A stretch of DNA of 64,000 nucleotides from Trochalopteron elliotii (Eukaryota; Chordata; Aves; Passeriformes; Leiothrichidae): positions 3,816,420-3,880,419 of the forward strand of contig JANPWX010000072.1 in assembly GCA_024734555.1 (NCBI GenBank). The letters run 5' to 3'. The translations under genes and the position numbers were made by a program. This document shows, piece by piece, positions 13,783 through 24,432 of the stretch. The notes beneath the pieces are model-generated. The model was not told the DNA's origin. It saw only the letters and a program-made list of their open reading frames with translations, and made no database searches. Each line of letters opens with the position of its first letter. Position 1 is the stretch's first letter.

Positions 13783-14841
13783 AATAGTGTAGTCTCACAA
13801 GAGCAAAGGAATGCAGTTTGCCAGCTGGGATGCAATGCTTTCATCTTTGAAACCTATTGCAAAAGTGTAGTTTAACATCTATTGATCAACAACCCATTGC
13901 TTAACAGAGTTAAAATACCAATTCTTAGTTTGCTTGTCTGTTCTATAAACAGCGAAAGTGGAAGAAGGAAACACATTACTCAAAAGAACATTTCCAAAAC
14001 ATGTGAGGGAAATATTGCTTTAAAGATACACCACCTTTAATGTATTTCTCCTCTGGTTTGCAAATCAACAGTAAACCTGGTATATTATCAGACATTGGGT
14101 CTTGGAGGACGAAAGCAAGAAAACTGCAACTCCTTACTTTAGGAAAAGTATCAAGTATCAAGTAAAAGTATCTCTTTCAAAACAAGAGAGGAAATGAGAA
14201 AGACTGAATGGCCCTAATCATGACCATCAGACATCTGCAAATCAGAGCAGCCAGGAGCTTTAATTGTGAGGTTACCAGAGACAAACCAGTTCCATTGATC
14301 AGTAGCTACTCAGAAAGAGTGGAGTCGTGAATGTAATGTCATAATCCTGATGGCTGTACCTCTCCAGAAGGTATAGTGAGGATTCATTTCAAGCTGTTCA
14401 TATCAAAATGGTGATAGAAGAGAGAGAGTTAATAGTATTTTTTCACTTTGCTATCAGTTTACAAGGCAAGCTATAAATCAAATTGAATATCTTCAATATA
14501 TTTAGAAAGACAAGATGGCTGTTGATCCTCTAGTTCTGAAATTTCTCTGTGTCATATGTCTGTACATGCCTACAATTGTAGGAAGAGGAAAGGGAAATCT
14601 CAAAATCTAGCTAATCTTCCTTTAAGTTTCAAAATCTCTGAAGTTCAAATGTGCCTGGATCATGTTGTTGTTTTGATTTATGACTGTGTAGGTAGGAAGG
14701 TGCAGCTACTCTGAAATTCCATTCATGATTCTGACTCAAATTTTGGCTTTCTGAAATAAATGGATTTTGAATCAGTCCAATTTTTAACTGGTGATTTTCA
14801 ACAGCTGTGGAAATGGAACAACTTTAAGACAATAATAGACA

Positions 14842-14847
14842 GAAGAC
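14842..14847 (+). repeat. Left target-site duplication of the LTR
   Basis: The six bases gaagac lie directly before the TG of the LTR. The six bases directly after its terminal CA (15463-15468) are gatgac, which matches at five of six positions. A 6-bp duplication is typical of beta/alpha-like (ERVK-type) integrases. Confidence 0.6.
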
Positions 14848-15462
14848 TGTGGTGGTGTGTTTTTGAGTTTCAAACATGTTTCATGTATACTTCAGTTTTA
14901 TGTACTCCATTTTGTTCCCTTGGACTCCATTTTGTTCCTCTACACCCCATGCTGTGTGTAACCCTCCCCCATACCTTTCCCCAGCAACTGCCCTGTGATT
15001 GGTTTCCCCCTTGAGTTATCAGTCTTGTATTATGTATCCCCCTGGTCCTGTCCATCATCCCGGAGCCTCTCCCTGAGTCTGGAAAGTTCGGGGAGAGGCG
15101 TCGAGTGATTGGGCAGGATCCAGTCATCCCCCTCCCACTCCCCTTTGGTTTGTTACTGTACATGTCAGTTATGTGATCAGCCACTCCCCAGTTTGCTCCT
15201 ATTTGTGCCTTCTGTAACCCATCCCTGGAACCCACCCCCCTTTAAACGTGCTGTCCCTCTCTGCTGGTTGTCTCTCCTGGGGCACTGGCAGTGAGGTGAG
15301 GGCTCCCTGCCCAATAAACTCCTGTTCTGTTTCACCCCCAAGAGAGTCCCTCCTTTCATTCGCTCCTCTCCATCGTTGCACACCTGCCCTCGACGCAGGC
15401 ACGGACCACCTGTTTGCGGCAGCGTCCCGGGGCTAGCCAGGTGAGGCGACGCCAACACCGCA
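14848..15462 (+). mobile_element. Solo LTR of an avian endogenous retrovirus (ERVK-like)
   Basis: A 615-bp, GC- and pyrimidine-rich block in AT-rich DNA, starting TGTGGTGGTG and ending CCGCA, so it has the TG...CA ends of an LTR. A polyadenylation signal AATAAA lies at 15313-15318, followed by a T/G-rich stretch, which places the R/U5 boundary just after it. The remaining roughly 130 bases are a GC- and CpG-richer U5. U3 contains a 15-bp repeat (actccattttgttcc, twice within 14906-14940). The imperfect 6-bp flanking duplication (gaagac/gatgac) supports the ends. No internal retroviral sequence flanks either side, so this is a solo LTR left by recombination between the two LTRs. It encodes nothing. 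Retained CpGs suggest it is younger than the LTRs at 22.9 and 34.6 kb. The ERVK-like assignment is inferred from the duplication length. Confidence 0.85.
15313..15318 (+). promoter_or_regulatory. LTR polyadenylation signal AATAAA
   Basis: Intact hexamer in the LTR, followed within about 20 bases by tcctgttctgtttc, a plausible downstream U/GU-rich element. It marks the 3' end of R and could end a host transcript running on the plus strand. Confidence 0.7.
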
Positions 15463-16823
15463 GATGACAGGAAGGATTGAAGGCTGCCTTGTAGCTATGA
15501 CCAAACTGAAATGGGAATAGCTGAATATCAGCAAATACCAAAGATCACTCTCCAGCGGAAAAGAAGACTGGCTTCACTTTGATGAAGAGATAGGAGTACC
15601 CAGAAGCCGAGTATAGAGATAGATAGCTGAGCTGTGAAAACACAAAGATTCCATCACTTATCATAAAGTTTTTCAATTCTGCACAGGTTGAGTAATCTCT
15701 GCAAGACGATACATGCCATGGGAATGTAAGAACAGGTTACAGAGTAGAGGGTTGTTCGGGCCGAGGAAAGAGAAAATATTTGTTTTCTAGCTTATACATT
15801 CCCTTCTTTTTCTACATGGGCTGCTGCTATTCTTATCAAAAACCCAACCAAATTCCTTCTTTGCTATCACAATTTGGTCCTTATATTCATATGTAAACAT
15901 TAAGGAATTTCTTAATTTCTTATTCAAGGACTGCAGTATTTAAATTCTGCAAATGTCAGGAAAATGTCCTTTTCCTCTGGTCTTACCATAGCAGTTGAAC
16001 AGTGGGATTTTTCCATAGTTTCCTCTGAACACTGACATCCAACTGTATGACAACAATGCATTCTCTTGGCCACAGGATCCACAGAGTTGGTTGTAGAGCA
16101 GCCGTGTCTCTTGATGAGTCAGTTGCCAACAGGCAAGGTTTTTTCACATATCTGGGATACAGAATTAGGATGGCAGAAACCATGGCAAAGGTCATGCAAG
16201 TCTTGGCTCTGGGACAGAATCTCTCATCACAAGATCAACAGCAAAGCCAGGTGCTCCAGCCTCCCAGTTCTCAGCTCTTGCACCCAGCTTGTCTTCACCA
16301 GGGAGCTGACATGACATAATGAGTGCACACAATTGAACAGCAACCTTAGTTTCAGCATCTGTTCCATTGGTGCATGCACCTGAAGGTTAAAGCAGAATAT
16401 TGGACATGGTGAGCTGTTAATCTTAGGGAAAGGACAGAGGTTTCCCCTTGAGCTGAAAAAGGCAGGCCTGAGTCACCTAGTGTATTTGGGACATGGTCAT
16501 GTTCCTGATCACTTGGATACACTGGTGGTGCTTGGAAATTATTGCTGGACAGGATCATGCCACAGCTCTATGAGAGGCAATAAAGTCAGCCCTGGAGGAT
16601 ATTCTGCCTGCCATATGAGCCATCACTTTCAGGTCTGTAGTTCAAAGGGATTTAGCAAGTGATGGCTAGTCTTCTCACAGTTGCTTGAAGTGCATGAACA
16701 GGGAGTTTGTGTGGTTTCAATAGCAACTGCTGTGTGGTGTGAGTGGCTGGGTATTTCAAAACATTTTTATTGTGAAATACAGGCCCCTCAGGTCTTCAAA
16801 AATTTTCTTTATGGGGACTAAAG
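15463..16823. other. Unique non-coding DNA
   Basis: No gene or known repeat was recognised. Frames of 70-90 codons around 15983-16319 occur on both strands, overlap, and resemble no family. Base composition is closer to balanced than in the flanks between about 15980 and 16700, with no identifiable cause. Confidence 0.5.
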
Positions 16824-17890
16824 CCATAGAAAGACAGAATAAGCTGAGTTGAAAGGATGATGGGGATCATCAAGTCCAATTCCTGGCCCTACCCCGTGTA
16901 TATATACCACACCATGTGCCTGAGAACAATTTCAAAACCCATCTTGCACTCTGTCAGGTTGGGTACTGTGAACACTTCCTTGGGGAACCTGTTCCAGTGC
17001 CCAACGACCCTCCATGTGAAGAAGCTTTTTTTTTATATCCAACCTAAACCTGCCATGACACAATTTCATGCTGTTTTTTTCAAGTCCTGTCACTGGACAC
17101 AAGAGTGAAGAGATCAGTGTCTGCCCCTCCTCTCCCCCTCACAAGGAAGTTGCAGACTGTGATGACATCGCCTCTCAGTCTCTTCTTCTCTGGGATGAAC
17201 AGACCAAGTGACCTCAGACACTCCTCATACAGCTTCTCCTTAAGGTCTTTCACCATGCTCATTGCCCTCCTTTGGACACTCTGTAATAGTTTAGTGTGTT
17301 TTTTATATAGTGGCACCAACAGTGCACACGGGACTCGAGGTGAGGCCGCCCCAGTGCAGAGCAGAGCAGAACAGAATAATCCCCTTCCTTGGCTGGTGAT
17401 GATGCACCTGATGCACCCCAGGGCATGGTTGGTCCCCCTGTCTGCCCGGGCACTGCTGACTCATGTTCAACTTGCTATCAACCAAGACCTCCAGGTTGTT
17501 TTCTATTGCATTGCTTTCCAACATCTCATTCCCCAGTCTGTCTGTACATTCAGGGTTGCCGTACCCCAGGCACAGAACTCAATGCTTTTCCTTGTTGAAC
17601 TTCATGTGTTTGGTGATTGCCCATCTCTCTGATTTGTCAAGGTCTCTCTTCAGGGCCTCTCTGCCCTCAAGGAAGTCAACAGCTCCTCCCAGTTTAGTGT
17701 CCCTGGCAAACTTATTTTGTATTTGTTTGAGTCCTTTGTCCAGATCATTAAAGCAGATGTTGAAGAGCACAGGGCCAAGGATGGGGCCCTGCAGAACCCC
17801 ACTAGTGGCAGTCACCAGTCTGATGTCACCCCAATCACTGTAACTCTTTGTGCCCAACCCATGAGCCAGTTGCTCACCCATGGTGTAGCA
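16824..17890 (-). mobile_element. CR1 LINE, 5'-truncated, about 1.07 kb
   Basis: The longest LINE copy in the window. On the minus strand it runs from the reverse-transcriptase core (17880 side) to a decayed 3' tail (16824 side). Three minus-strand frames carry successive CR1 ORF2 pieces. The frame at 17579-17881 has the GVxQGxxLGPVLFN motif and the catalytic box. The frame at 17303-17524 has [13 protein letters not shown]. The frame at 17080-17319 has LLQSVQRRAMSMVK, LRSLGLF and RLRGDVI. Frameshifts separate the three. The catalytic FADD box reads FARD (codon at 17702-17704), so the active-site aspartate is lost, and the QG motif reads GVLQG rather than the usual GVPQG. The upstream endonuclease and ORF1 are missing, as is usual for 5'-truncated CR1. 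It cannot be functional. Confidence 0.95.
17579..17881 (-). pseudogene. CR1 ORF2 reverse-transcriptase fragment, inactive
   Basis: A 100-codon open remnant inside the CR1 copy. It spans RT core motifs: GVLQGPILGPVLFN at residues 28-41, NDLD at 45-48, and the catalytic box at 58-61 as F-A-R-D. The second acidic residue of the metal-binding pair survives but the first is replaced by Arg. LGG-VDFLEG and a KFN motif near the end match the CR1 order. The M at the start is not the element's real start; it lies within ORF2. The downstream ORF2 pieces are out of frame. Confidence 0.9.
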
Positions 17891-19966
17891 TTGTTATCTG
17901 GCTGAGTGCTGGACAATACACAAGAGCTCTAACTGTTATGACATTATTTTATTTTTGGAATCAGAAACAAGAAGAAAGATGAATGTAATGGTGTTGCTCA
18001 TCTCTTATTTCACTAATTGGAATATTAATTCCCATAAGTAACTTGGAAATTTAAAAATATCTTAGCTCAAAGTAGTATTTGCATTAAAATAACGGCAGTA
18101 ACAATCATTGCAGATAAACACAGTATAAAGATATCTTTTTTTATTAGATAGCCATTTTTAAAATATCTGAAATAATAAGTATTTCTATTACATCTTCTAA
18201 CAAAATCTAACACAGTTTAGATGGATTCTCATATTTAAAAAAAAACTAATTTTCATAATTAAAAAAAAAAACAAATGAAGCTAAAGCACAAAATCATAAA
18301 TCTTGTATCAGGTAAATACATCAAAATCTTGGGAAACCCATTTCTGGCAGAATGCAGCAGGTCACCAGTCTGAATTCTTGAAATGAGATATCATTCTCTA
18401 CAACAGAGTAGAGTTACTCTGCAGGAACTGAGTATCATTATATAAAACATGCTGAGATGCTCCAAGTTGTAATATCTACTTAATAAACCAATTTACATAA
18501 CTTGCTAGTTTAATCAAGACATTCTGAGCGTCAAATATATTTTCATCATCTTTCTTCCAGTTGAGCTGTCTTGCTAACTTCTCTTTTCCCAGTGGAAGTC
18601 CATTATTCACTAAGAAGATTAGCTAAATCCATTTTTTTGTCTGGTTTGAAAAAAAAGCTCATAAGGATACAACTAATCAAACTGCACTGGCATAATTACA
18701 GTGCACTCTACTGTCTTTTTATTTTGGGAAGTTTTATGGTAAGGTTTTTCTTTTGCTAGACATTTTCTTTGCTGAACTCTTTTGTTCTAAATTTGACTTA
18801 AGCACCAAAAACTCAAGCAAAGCATGATGGTAGTTCTCCATTTTTTCCTTGTCCAGCTCTCTTCTCCATTATGGAAAATGTAGAGTCCTATTCTAGGTAG
18901 GCTGTAGAGGAACACCACACTCATTTCAGGTTTGGTGTGCTGGATGGAGAAGTGGAGTCAGAACCTGTGTTTCTCCCACTGTTCTGCACTCCCGTTATCA
19001 TATAGAAAACTAGAGAAGTTGCAGGGTCCTGTTACCTAGTACTAGACTGTAAAATAGAAATATGTAGTTACTAATTCCCTTCAATACCCAAACTACTGTT
19101 TACACAATATACTGTGCATTTTGCTTCTCCATGTTTCCTAAACCAAAATTGAGAGTTAATTGTATCAAATATGTCCAAAGTGAAAGTGTCAATAAAGCCA
19201 CCTTCATTACAATGTAACAACACACCTTGATGAATTTTGTGATAAAAACTGGAAAGGTTACTGCCTAGAGCATGACATACAAGTTCACATCCCAAGGGAA
19301 AATAAATTTGGGTTTTTGTGTTTCAGTGCTTATTCTGGATATAAGTGTTAGAGGATCTGGCGGGTTTTTTTGTCTTTGTCATGTCAAAATCTGCCATTAG
19401 GTGACTGGGTACATCAAGAAAATCCACGTAGCTGAGTGGAAGTGTCTTCCTTTGGTCAATGAATCAGCATTCCCATGGAGCTCAGCTCAGCTCAGCACTA
19501 TTCAGCACAATCCCCCATAACATTTACATTTCAGAGGACGACTCACAGCTTAGCAAGGAGGAAGAGAATATGTTAGGTGAGTCCTTTTTTCTGTAATGAT
19601 AAGAAATCTCCAGACTCACCAGAAAGACTTACGAACCAGATTATACTGGGAAGATTCATGGGCTCCAGCAAATTCACAGCCCCAAGGCAATAAGATTTTT
19701 TTTCATCTGCTGGCTGAAGAAATAAGGAACTGATGAATAATTGCCCTTGCTGATCAGTCTCGGTAACAAACTTCAAGAAACAAATGGATTTTAACTACTA
19801 GTCATGTTCTTCAGTGCACTCCTAGAATGTCTGAGATTCAGAAAAAAATATATGCACACTGTACATAGTAGAGAAAACAAAAAACTTCTCTAGAATGTAT
19901 ATAAAAGTCACAATCAGACTATAATACCAAGCCCGGTGATTTTTTTTCTTTTTAATTAGTACTCAA
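17891..19966. other. Unique AT-rich non-coding DNA
   Basis: No gene or known repeat was recognised. A-rich runs occur at about 18238-18275. Open frames do not exceed 75 codons. Confidence 0.55.
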
Positions 19967-19986
19967 ATCTTTAAAAACATCAGCTG
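19967..19986 (+). repeat. Left flanking direct repeat of duplicated block copy 1
   Basis: atctttaaaaacatcagctg here recurs at 20560-20580 with one extra t. The two copies bracket copy 1 of the diverged duplication. They may be a target-site duplication of a retro-inserted unit, or a remnant of a larger repeated unit. Confidence 0.7.
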
Positions 19987-20560
19987 TATGTACAATTTTA
20001 GCATGGTTTTCTGTATTGCATTTGGAATTAAATGGTGACTGCAAGGAAACTTAATGAGCTGTAAACTGCATGGGCATTTTTTGTGTTTTCTATCTCTTGT
20101 CCTTATTGACCACTTCTGGAATGCATTATGGCTTTTTCCATGTTTTCATGCTCTTCAACCTATTCAATTCCCTGCGTAAGCAGCACCTTGATATTTGTAT
20201 GCAACTCCATCCCAGGGCACAAGGAGGTTTTTTCCAACACTTTTGGAAATAAAATTGTAGCTCTAGAAATTCCTTAAATGACACCTAATTTACTTGGTAA
20301 TATGAATCTTTTAAAAGAAGTTTAGCTACTTCTTTCAGTCTAACACTGTGATTTAAATCTCATCTATATCTTATTCTGAAGATTTATGTAACCTGGATTG
20401 TGCTGGAACAGTTTAATGGTCAGATACTCATGTCCTAGACTATGAAGAGACAGTGTTAATGGTTGTTTCAGAAGGGCTGGAAGTTCACATGTAATCAAAA
20501 GCAAATTTTCAACTCATATATTCTTCTAAGAACAGTTGCAGAGGATTGCTAGGATTCAGA
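19987..20560 (+). repeat. Diverged direct duplication, copy 1
   Basis: About 560-570 bp that aligns colinearly with 22047-22645. Shared landmarks in order: ttagcatgg, tttggaattaaatgg, cctattcaattccctg, cttccaacact/ttccaacactt, gctctagaaattc, gaagatttatgtaacct, gattgtgctggaacagttta, and gttaatgg followed by agggctgg. By eye roughly three quarters to four fifths of bases agree, with small indels. It is not CR1 and I do not recognise a transposon family. Open frames in the two copies lie in different frames and do not resemble each other, so coding constraint is not indicated. A 20-bp direct repeat flanks this copy. Confidence 0.88.
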
Positions 20561-20580
20561 TCTTTAAAATACATCAGCTG
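20560..20580 (+). repeat. Right flanking direct repeat of duplicated block copy 1
   Basis: Partner of the repeat at 19967-19986, identical except for one inserted t after the A run. Confidence 0.7.
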
Positions 20581-21750
20581 AATCTATGGCAGATGTTATT
20601 TACAGGCATACAATTAAACTGAACACGGATCATGGCTCTGATGTCAACTGGCAAGACTGCAACAAACTTGGCCAAGCTGATTGAGAGGTGACCAACAGAA
20701 AGGTATAGCTTGAAATGGAAACTATGTCGCTGGAAAAGAAAAAGATTTAATGATAATCCTGTTTTCCATTAAGAGTGTCTTTCAACCGAACAGGTGGAAT
20801 TCAAATTCTGAAAGAGAGAGCAATTTTTGGTATGCAGATCAGTGTATCTTCCAAGGACTTCAGCCTTTATGAAATGTCACAGGATTGGAAAGAAACTATT
20901 ACAGTGTGTTGCACTCACTGTGCTCCCCAGATCATTTGCATTCTTGGAAAGAAAAACAATTTAGTTGTTCAGAGACATGACAGAGTAAAAAATAAGACAA
21001 TATTTTTGAGCAACAGAATAAGCTGGATGGAAAAATGGGTATAAAATAAGTATGAATCCCAACTTTATTCTGTCTTAGTTGAGACTCTCTTAGGGGATAT
21101 TGGGTTATATTCATTCTACCAGTGTCAACTTTACAGTTAAGATAGTTTCAGCACTGGCATCAAATCATGCTGTTCAAATATACTGTAGGGGTTTGTGGTC
21201 AATCCTGAAGAGATTTTCCTTAAAGCTGCTTCTGCAGTCAGGTTTGTTATCAGTGCACTGATTTAGCAAAGTCTATTGTTGTATTCCTGCAGTCACATAG
21301 GAAATATTTTACCTCCTCTGTCCCAAAGGTGTGATCCCCTTCTCACAGGTAGCAGGGCCAGGAGAAAAACAAATTCTATGCATCTGATGGAGAACCATGG
21401 CTCAGAAGTTCAACTCCCCTGGCTCTAGAATAAAATCTCATATCACCTTGCAGGAGCAGCAACAGCAGCAGCACCTGTTTTCGGAATATTTGCAAATCCA
21501 AGCTTGCAACTCTCCAAGCTTGTACATTGCCTTTTCTACTTGGCTGGTAAATTAAAGTAGGGGTTATTTTTATAAGCTAAAGCCTTTGAAGTGCTATAGA
21601 AAAGAGGCCCATATCCAGTCATGTCTTCTAGTCTGCAACCCACACTTGGCCTTCACATCATAGGGCATATCTCAACAGGGCATATCTCTTCATATCTCTC
21701 TCTGGAGATGTTATTCTAACTCACAGATTCCTCTATTCTGACTGGTAGTT
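20581..21750. other. Unique non-coding DNA between the duplicated blocks
   Basis: No gene or known repeat was recognised. An 89-codon frame at 20775-21044 resembles nothing. A short run of CAG/CAA units at 21450-21475 (gcagcaacagcagcagcacc) is too short to call a microsatellite. Confidence 0.5.
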
Positions 21751-21915
21751 AATCATAGAATCACGAATTGATTTAGATTGGTTGGGATCTTAAATTAGAT
21801 CACTTAGTTCCAAACCCCTGCCTTAGGCAGGGACATTTTCCATTAGACCAGGTTGCTCAAAGCCCTGTTCAACCTAACCTTAATTTTTATCAGCTTAAGG
21901 GCTTCACTTATCTTG
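21751..21915 (-). mobile_element. CR1 LINE 3' tail fragment
   Basis: Starts with aatcatagaatcac, the reverse complement of the CR1 3' terminal repeat. It continues with ggttgggatctta, the gttccaaacccctgcc core, ggcagggacattttccatta and gaccaggttgctcaaagccc, all in CR1 order. Similarity fades at about 21900. Orientation is minus. It lies between the two copies of the diverged duplication and is absent at the matching place relative to copy 1, so it either post-dates the duplication or lies outside the duplicated unit. Confidence 0.92.
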
Positions 21916-22046
21916 CAGACACTCATTCAAACTTCCATTGACATTTTCTGGTATTTCCAAATGGACATCTAGTTGGATACCTCTAAATACAAGTCACCTA
22001 CTAGAAGGTTTGTTACAGGCAGGAGAATTTTCAGAATCCAAACTTT

Positions 22047-22645
22047 TAGCATGGCTATCTGTATTGGATTTGGAATTAAATGGTAGCTGCAGGGAAACTG
22101 AATGTTCTTAAAACTGCATAGACATATTTTGTCTTTTCTATTTCTTACCTTTACTGAAAAATTTTGGAATGAATTAGGGTTTTTTCATATGCTTTTGGAC
22201 TCTTCAGCCTATTCAATTCCCTGTGTGAGCAGTATCATGGTATATGCATATTTAACTTCATCCTATGACACACAGCAAGATTTCTTCCAACACTTGTGAA
22301 AACAAACCTGTGGCTCTAGAAATTCTGTAAGTAATGTCTGTCTTATAAATATGAATTTTATAAAAGAAATCCTAATTATTGCATTCAGTCTAAGACGGTA
22401 ATCTAAATCTCACCTACTTGCTTTTTTTTGAAGATTTATGTAACCTAGATTGTGCTGGAACAGTTTAGTAATCATGTCCTACACTGTGAAAGCATAGTGT
22501 TAATGGTATTCCAAAAGGGCTGGAGGTTCACTGTGATCCTAAAGCACATGCACAAAAAGATGGAATGGACTTTAAATTGAGCTAAGCTATTCCAAATCCT
22601 ATATTCTGCTAACACCAACTGCAGTTAATTGTTTTAGAGTTAGGT
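22047..22645 (+). repeat. Diverged direct duplication, copy 2
   Basis: Second copy of the block at 19987-20560, same orientation, offset about 2.05 kb. The match starts at ttttagcatgg and can be followed to a ctatattctgctaacaccaactgcag segment that mirrors catatattcttctaagaacagttgcag in copy 1. Copy 2 lacks the 20-bp flanking direct repeat seen around copy 1. No conserved reading frame. The number and position of indels suggest an old event. Confidence 0.86.
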
Positions 22646-22903
22646 AGGACTTAAGACAGCATGGTGTAAAGATGCTAAAACTATAACCGCTGTTTAGCAG
22701 GTTTGGTTGGTAGTGTCTTGAGAATAACCTAACACAAGTTTAAGTAACCCTTTTTTTGGTTTGCCACTTCTTTCATATTGGCACTAGGCAGGAAGCAATG
22801 GAAAGGAATAATAAAAATCAGAAATCAACGGAGAAATAAAATCTGGCAATGGGCTGGTAAAATCCCCCTAAAATCACTCTTTATGATTCATCTCCACCAT
22901 CAA

Positions 22904-22908
22904 TCTGT
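22904..22908 (+). repeat. Left target-site duplication of the ERVL-like LTR
   Basis: tctgt here and tatgt at 23362-23366 match at four of five positions. A 5-bp duplication is typical of ERVL-type elements. Confidence 0.45.
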
Positions 22909-23361
22909 TGTTCTGGTTTTCGCAGGAATAGAGTTCATATTTTTTCTGTATCTGATGCTGTGCTGAATTTTGGATTCAGTATGAGGTGCTGAATAGAACA
23001 CTGATGTTTTAGTTGTTGCTGAGTAGTGCTTACCCTAAATCAAGGACTTTTCAGTTTCCCACCCTCTACCAATGAGGAGGTGCACAAGAAACTAAGATGG
23101 AGCATAGTGAACACAGCTGATTCAAACTGGCAAAATGAATAATCCATACGTGAGAATGTCATGCCAAGTATAGAAACTGTGTGAGTTAGGTGGAAGAGAG
23201 AGCTGATTGCAGTTCAGGGATGGGATTTTGGCATCACTGAGAGGATGGTCAGCAATTTTATTGTGCATCTCTTTTTTTCAACCTACTAGAGTTTTTTTTA
23301 ATTGCCAGAAGTGAGCAAATGGCTGTGGTGCTTAGTTGCTCAGTGGGGTTAAACCATGACA
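22909..23361 (+). mobile_element. Old avian ERV solo LTR (ERVL-like), centrally deleted
   Basis: Starts TGTTCTGG and ends AAACCATGACA (TG...CA). Blocks in order match an LTR family common in bird genomes: gcaggaatagagttcat (22925), gatgttttagttgttgctga (23004), caaggacttttcagtttccc (23041), gaggaggtgcacaagaaact (23075), cacagctgattcaaactggc (23113), a 'cagtata'-type promoter region at about 23166 where the TATA box reads tatagaaa, gtcagcaattttattgtgca (23248), and the terminal gagcaaatggctgtggtgct (23313) with ggggttaaacca (23345). The usual T/A-rich stretch with the polyadenylation signal between 23270 and 23300 is largely deleted. The imperfect 5-bp duplication tctgt/tatgt supports the boundaries. 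No internal viral sequence remains. It is highly decayed and surely inactive. Confidence 0.85.
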
Positions 23362-24330
23362 TATGTGAATTTCCAAAGGCAACTTGGCCATTTTATTTTA
23401 TCTAGTTTGGAAAGCTATCGCTTACTGTCTCCTGGTACAAAAGCTTTCCTGGAGAATGCCCTTCTGAAATAATTTATCTGAAATTTTGATTTGCTTTAAT
23501 TGGTAGAAAATTATAGCTACATAAAATAATGCTGAACAAATTATTATCAGACAATTCGAGGAATTTGTGGATGACCTGCAACTGAAAAAAAAAAACCAAA
23601 ACCAAATCATGTTTTCAATTTTTGCACCTGAAGTCAACTGTCTAAAGATTGAACTTACATGAAGAGTTGCTCTTTGAGAATTCAAATATGCCTGAGATGT
23701 TAATATATCTTGATATTTTGTTGATTCATCAGGATTCTTTTGATCTTAAACTATGATTTTCTCATTTTATACGTAGGATGGTGAGTTGTCTGTTTTTTTA
23801 ACTAGCCCATGGAATAGATTTATTTTCTGTAGTAGATTTTGTTAAGGATATTCAGATACTGAATTGTCATGGTAACAAGAAGCAAGTAGTAGCTGATGGA
23901 ACAGAGACACTCTTATATTAACCTTGGTATCAATATATGCAAATGCATTAGATTTTGAATATTTTTTGTTCCTTTTATGAATAATACTCTGAGGTAGTTT
24001 ATGTTACATAGTAAATTTATGGTCTATGAATTAAAAAGGGTAGTAAATTTTGGAGGAAGAAGTGTTTTACTTTTATATGTGGAGAATAATGCAATTGTGT
24101 GTGAAGAATAGTATAATTGACTGACTAGTACAGCAGAATTTGTCTGACATTGAATTAAAGTGTACAGCTTTAGGTGAGGGTGGCACAAGATTTCATGATC
24201 TCCACTTGGTGATACAATCATTTGCAGGTGTGTGAATGGATGCATACAGGTTACCAGGGCAACCATCCAACCACAGCCAAATGCAAAGAGTAGACTTATC
24301 TCATTATCTTGCTAACAACACGGAGTGGCA
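23362..24330. other. Unique AT-rich non-coding DNA
   Basis: Nothing recognisable apart from the A-interrupted stretch near 23584-23605. Open frames do not exceed about 80 codons. Confidence 0.5.
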
Positions 24331-24432
24331 GAGACACACAGGGACACAGGCTCTGTTTGGCTTAGTTCATCCCAGCAAACAGGGACACATAGGGACACAG
24401 GGTCTGTTCAGCCTAGTTCATCCTATGGGAGG
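24331..24432 (+). repeat. 51-bp tandem repeat, two copies
   Basis: Units 24331-24381 and 24382-24432 share gggacacagg/ggtctgtt and ttagttcatcc / ctagttcatcc segments at a fixed 51-bp offset, differing at a minority of positions. The period is a multiple of three, so the plus-strand frame stays open through both, but the frame resembles nothing known. An AATAAA (24453-24458) lies 20 bases downstream, and the following 60 bases (gcttcagacatgtctgaggg, then ctcttacctcgcc) have a U5-like look. The block may therefore be part of an unrecognised LTR; I cannot set its ends. Confidence 0.8.

Larger units (their letters stand above)
11166..14847. other. Unique AT-rich non-coding DNA
   Basis: No gene or transposon was recognised. 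It includes an ATTAATTGC-rich stretch at about 11690-11725, a small duplicated ttttctgtacaatga motif at 13377 and 13437, and the T tract listed separately. Open frames do not exceed about 80 codons. Confidence 0.55.
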
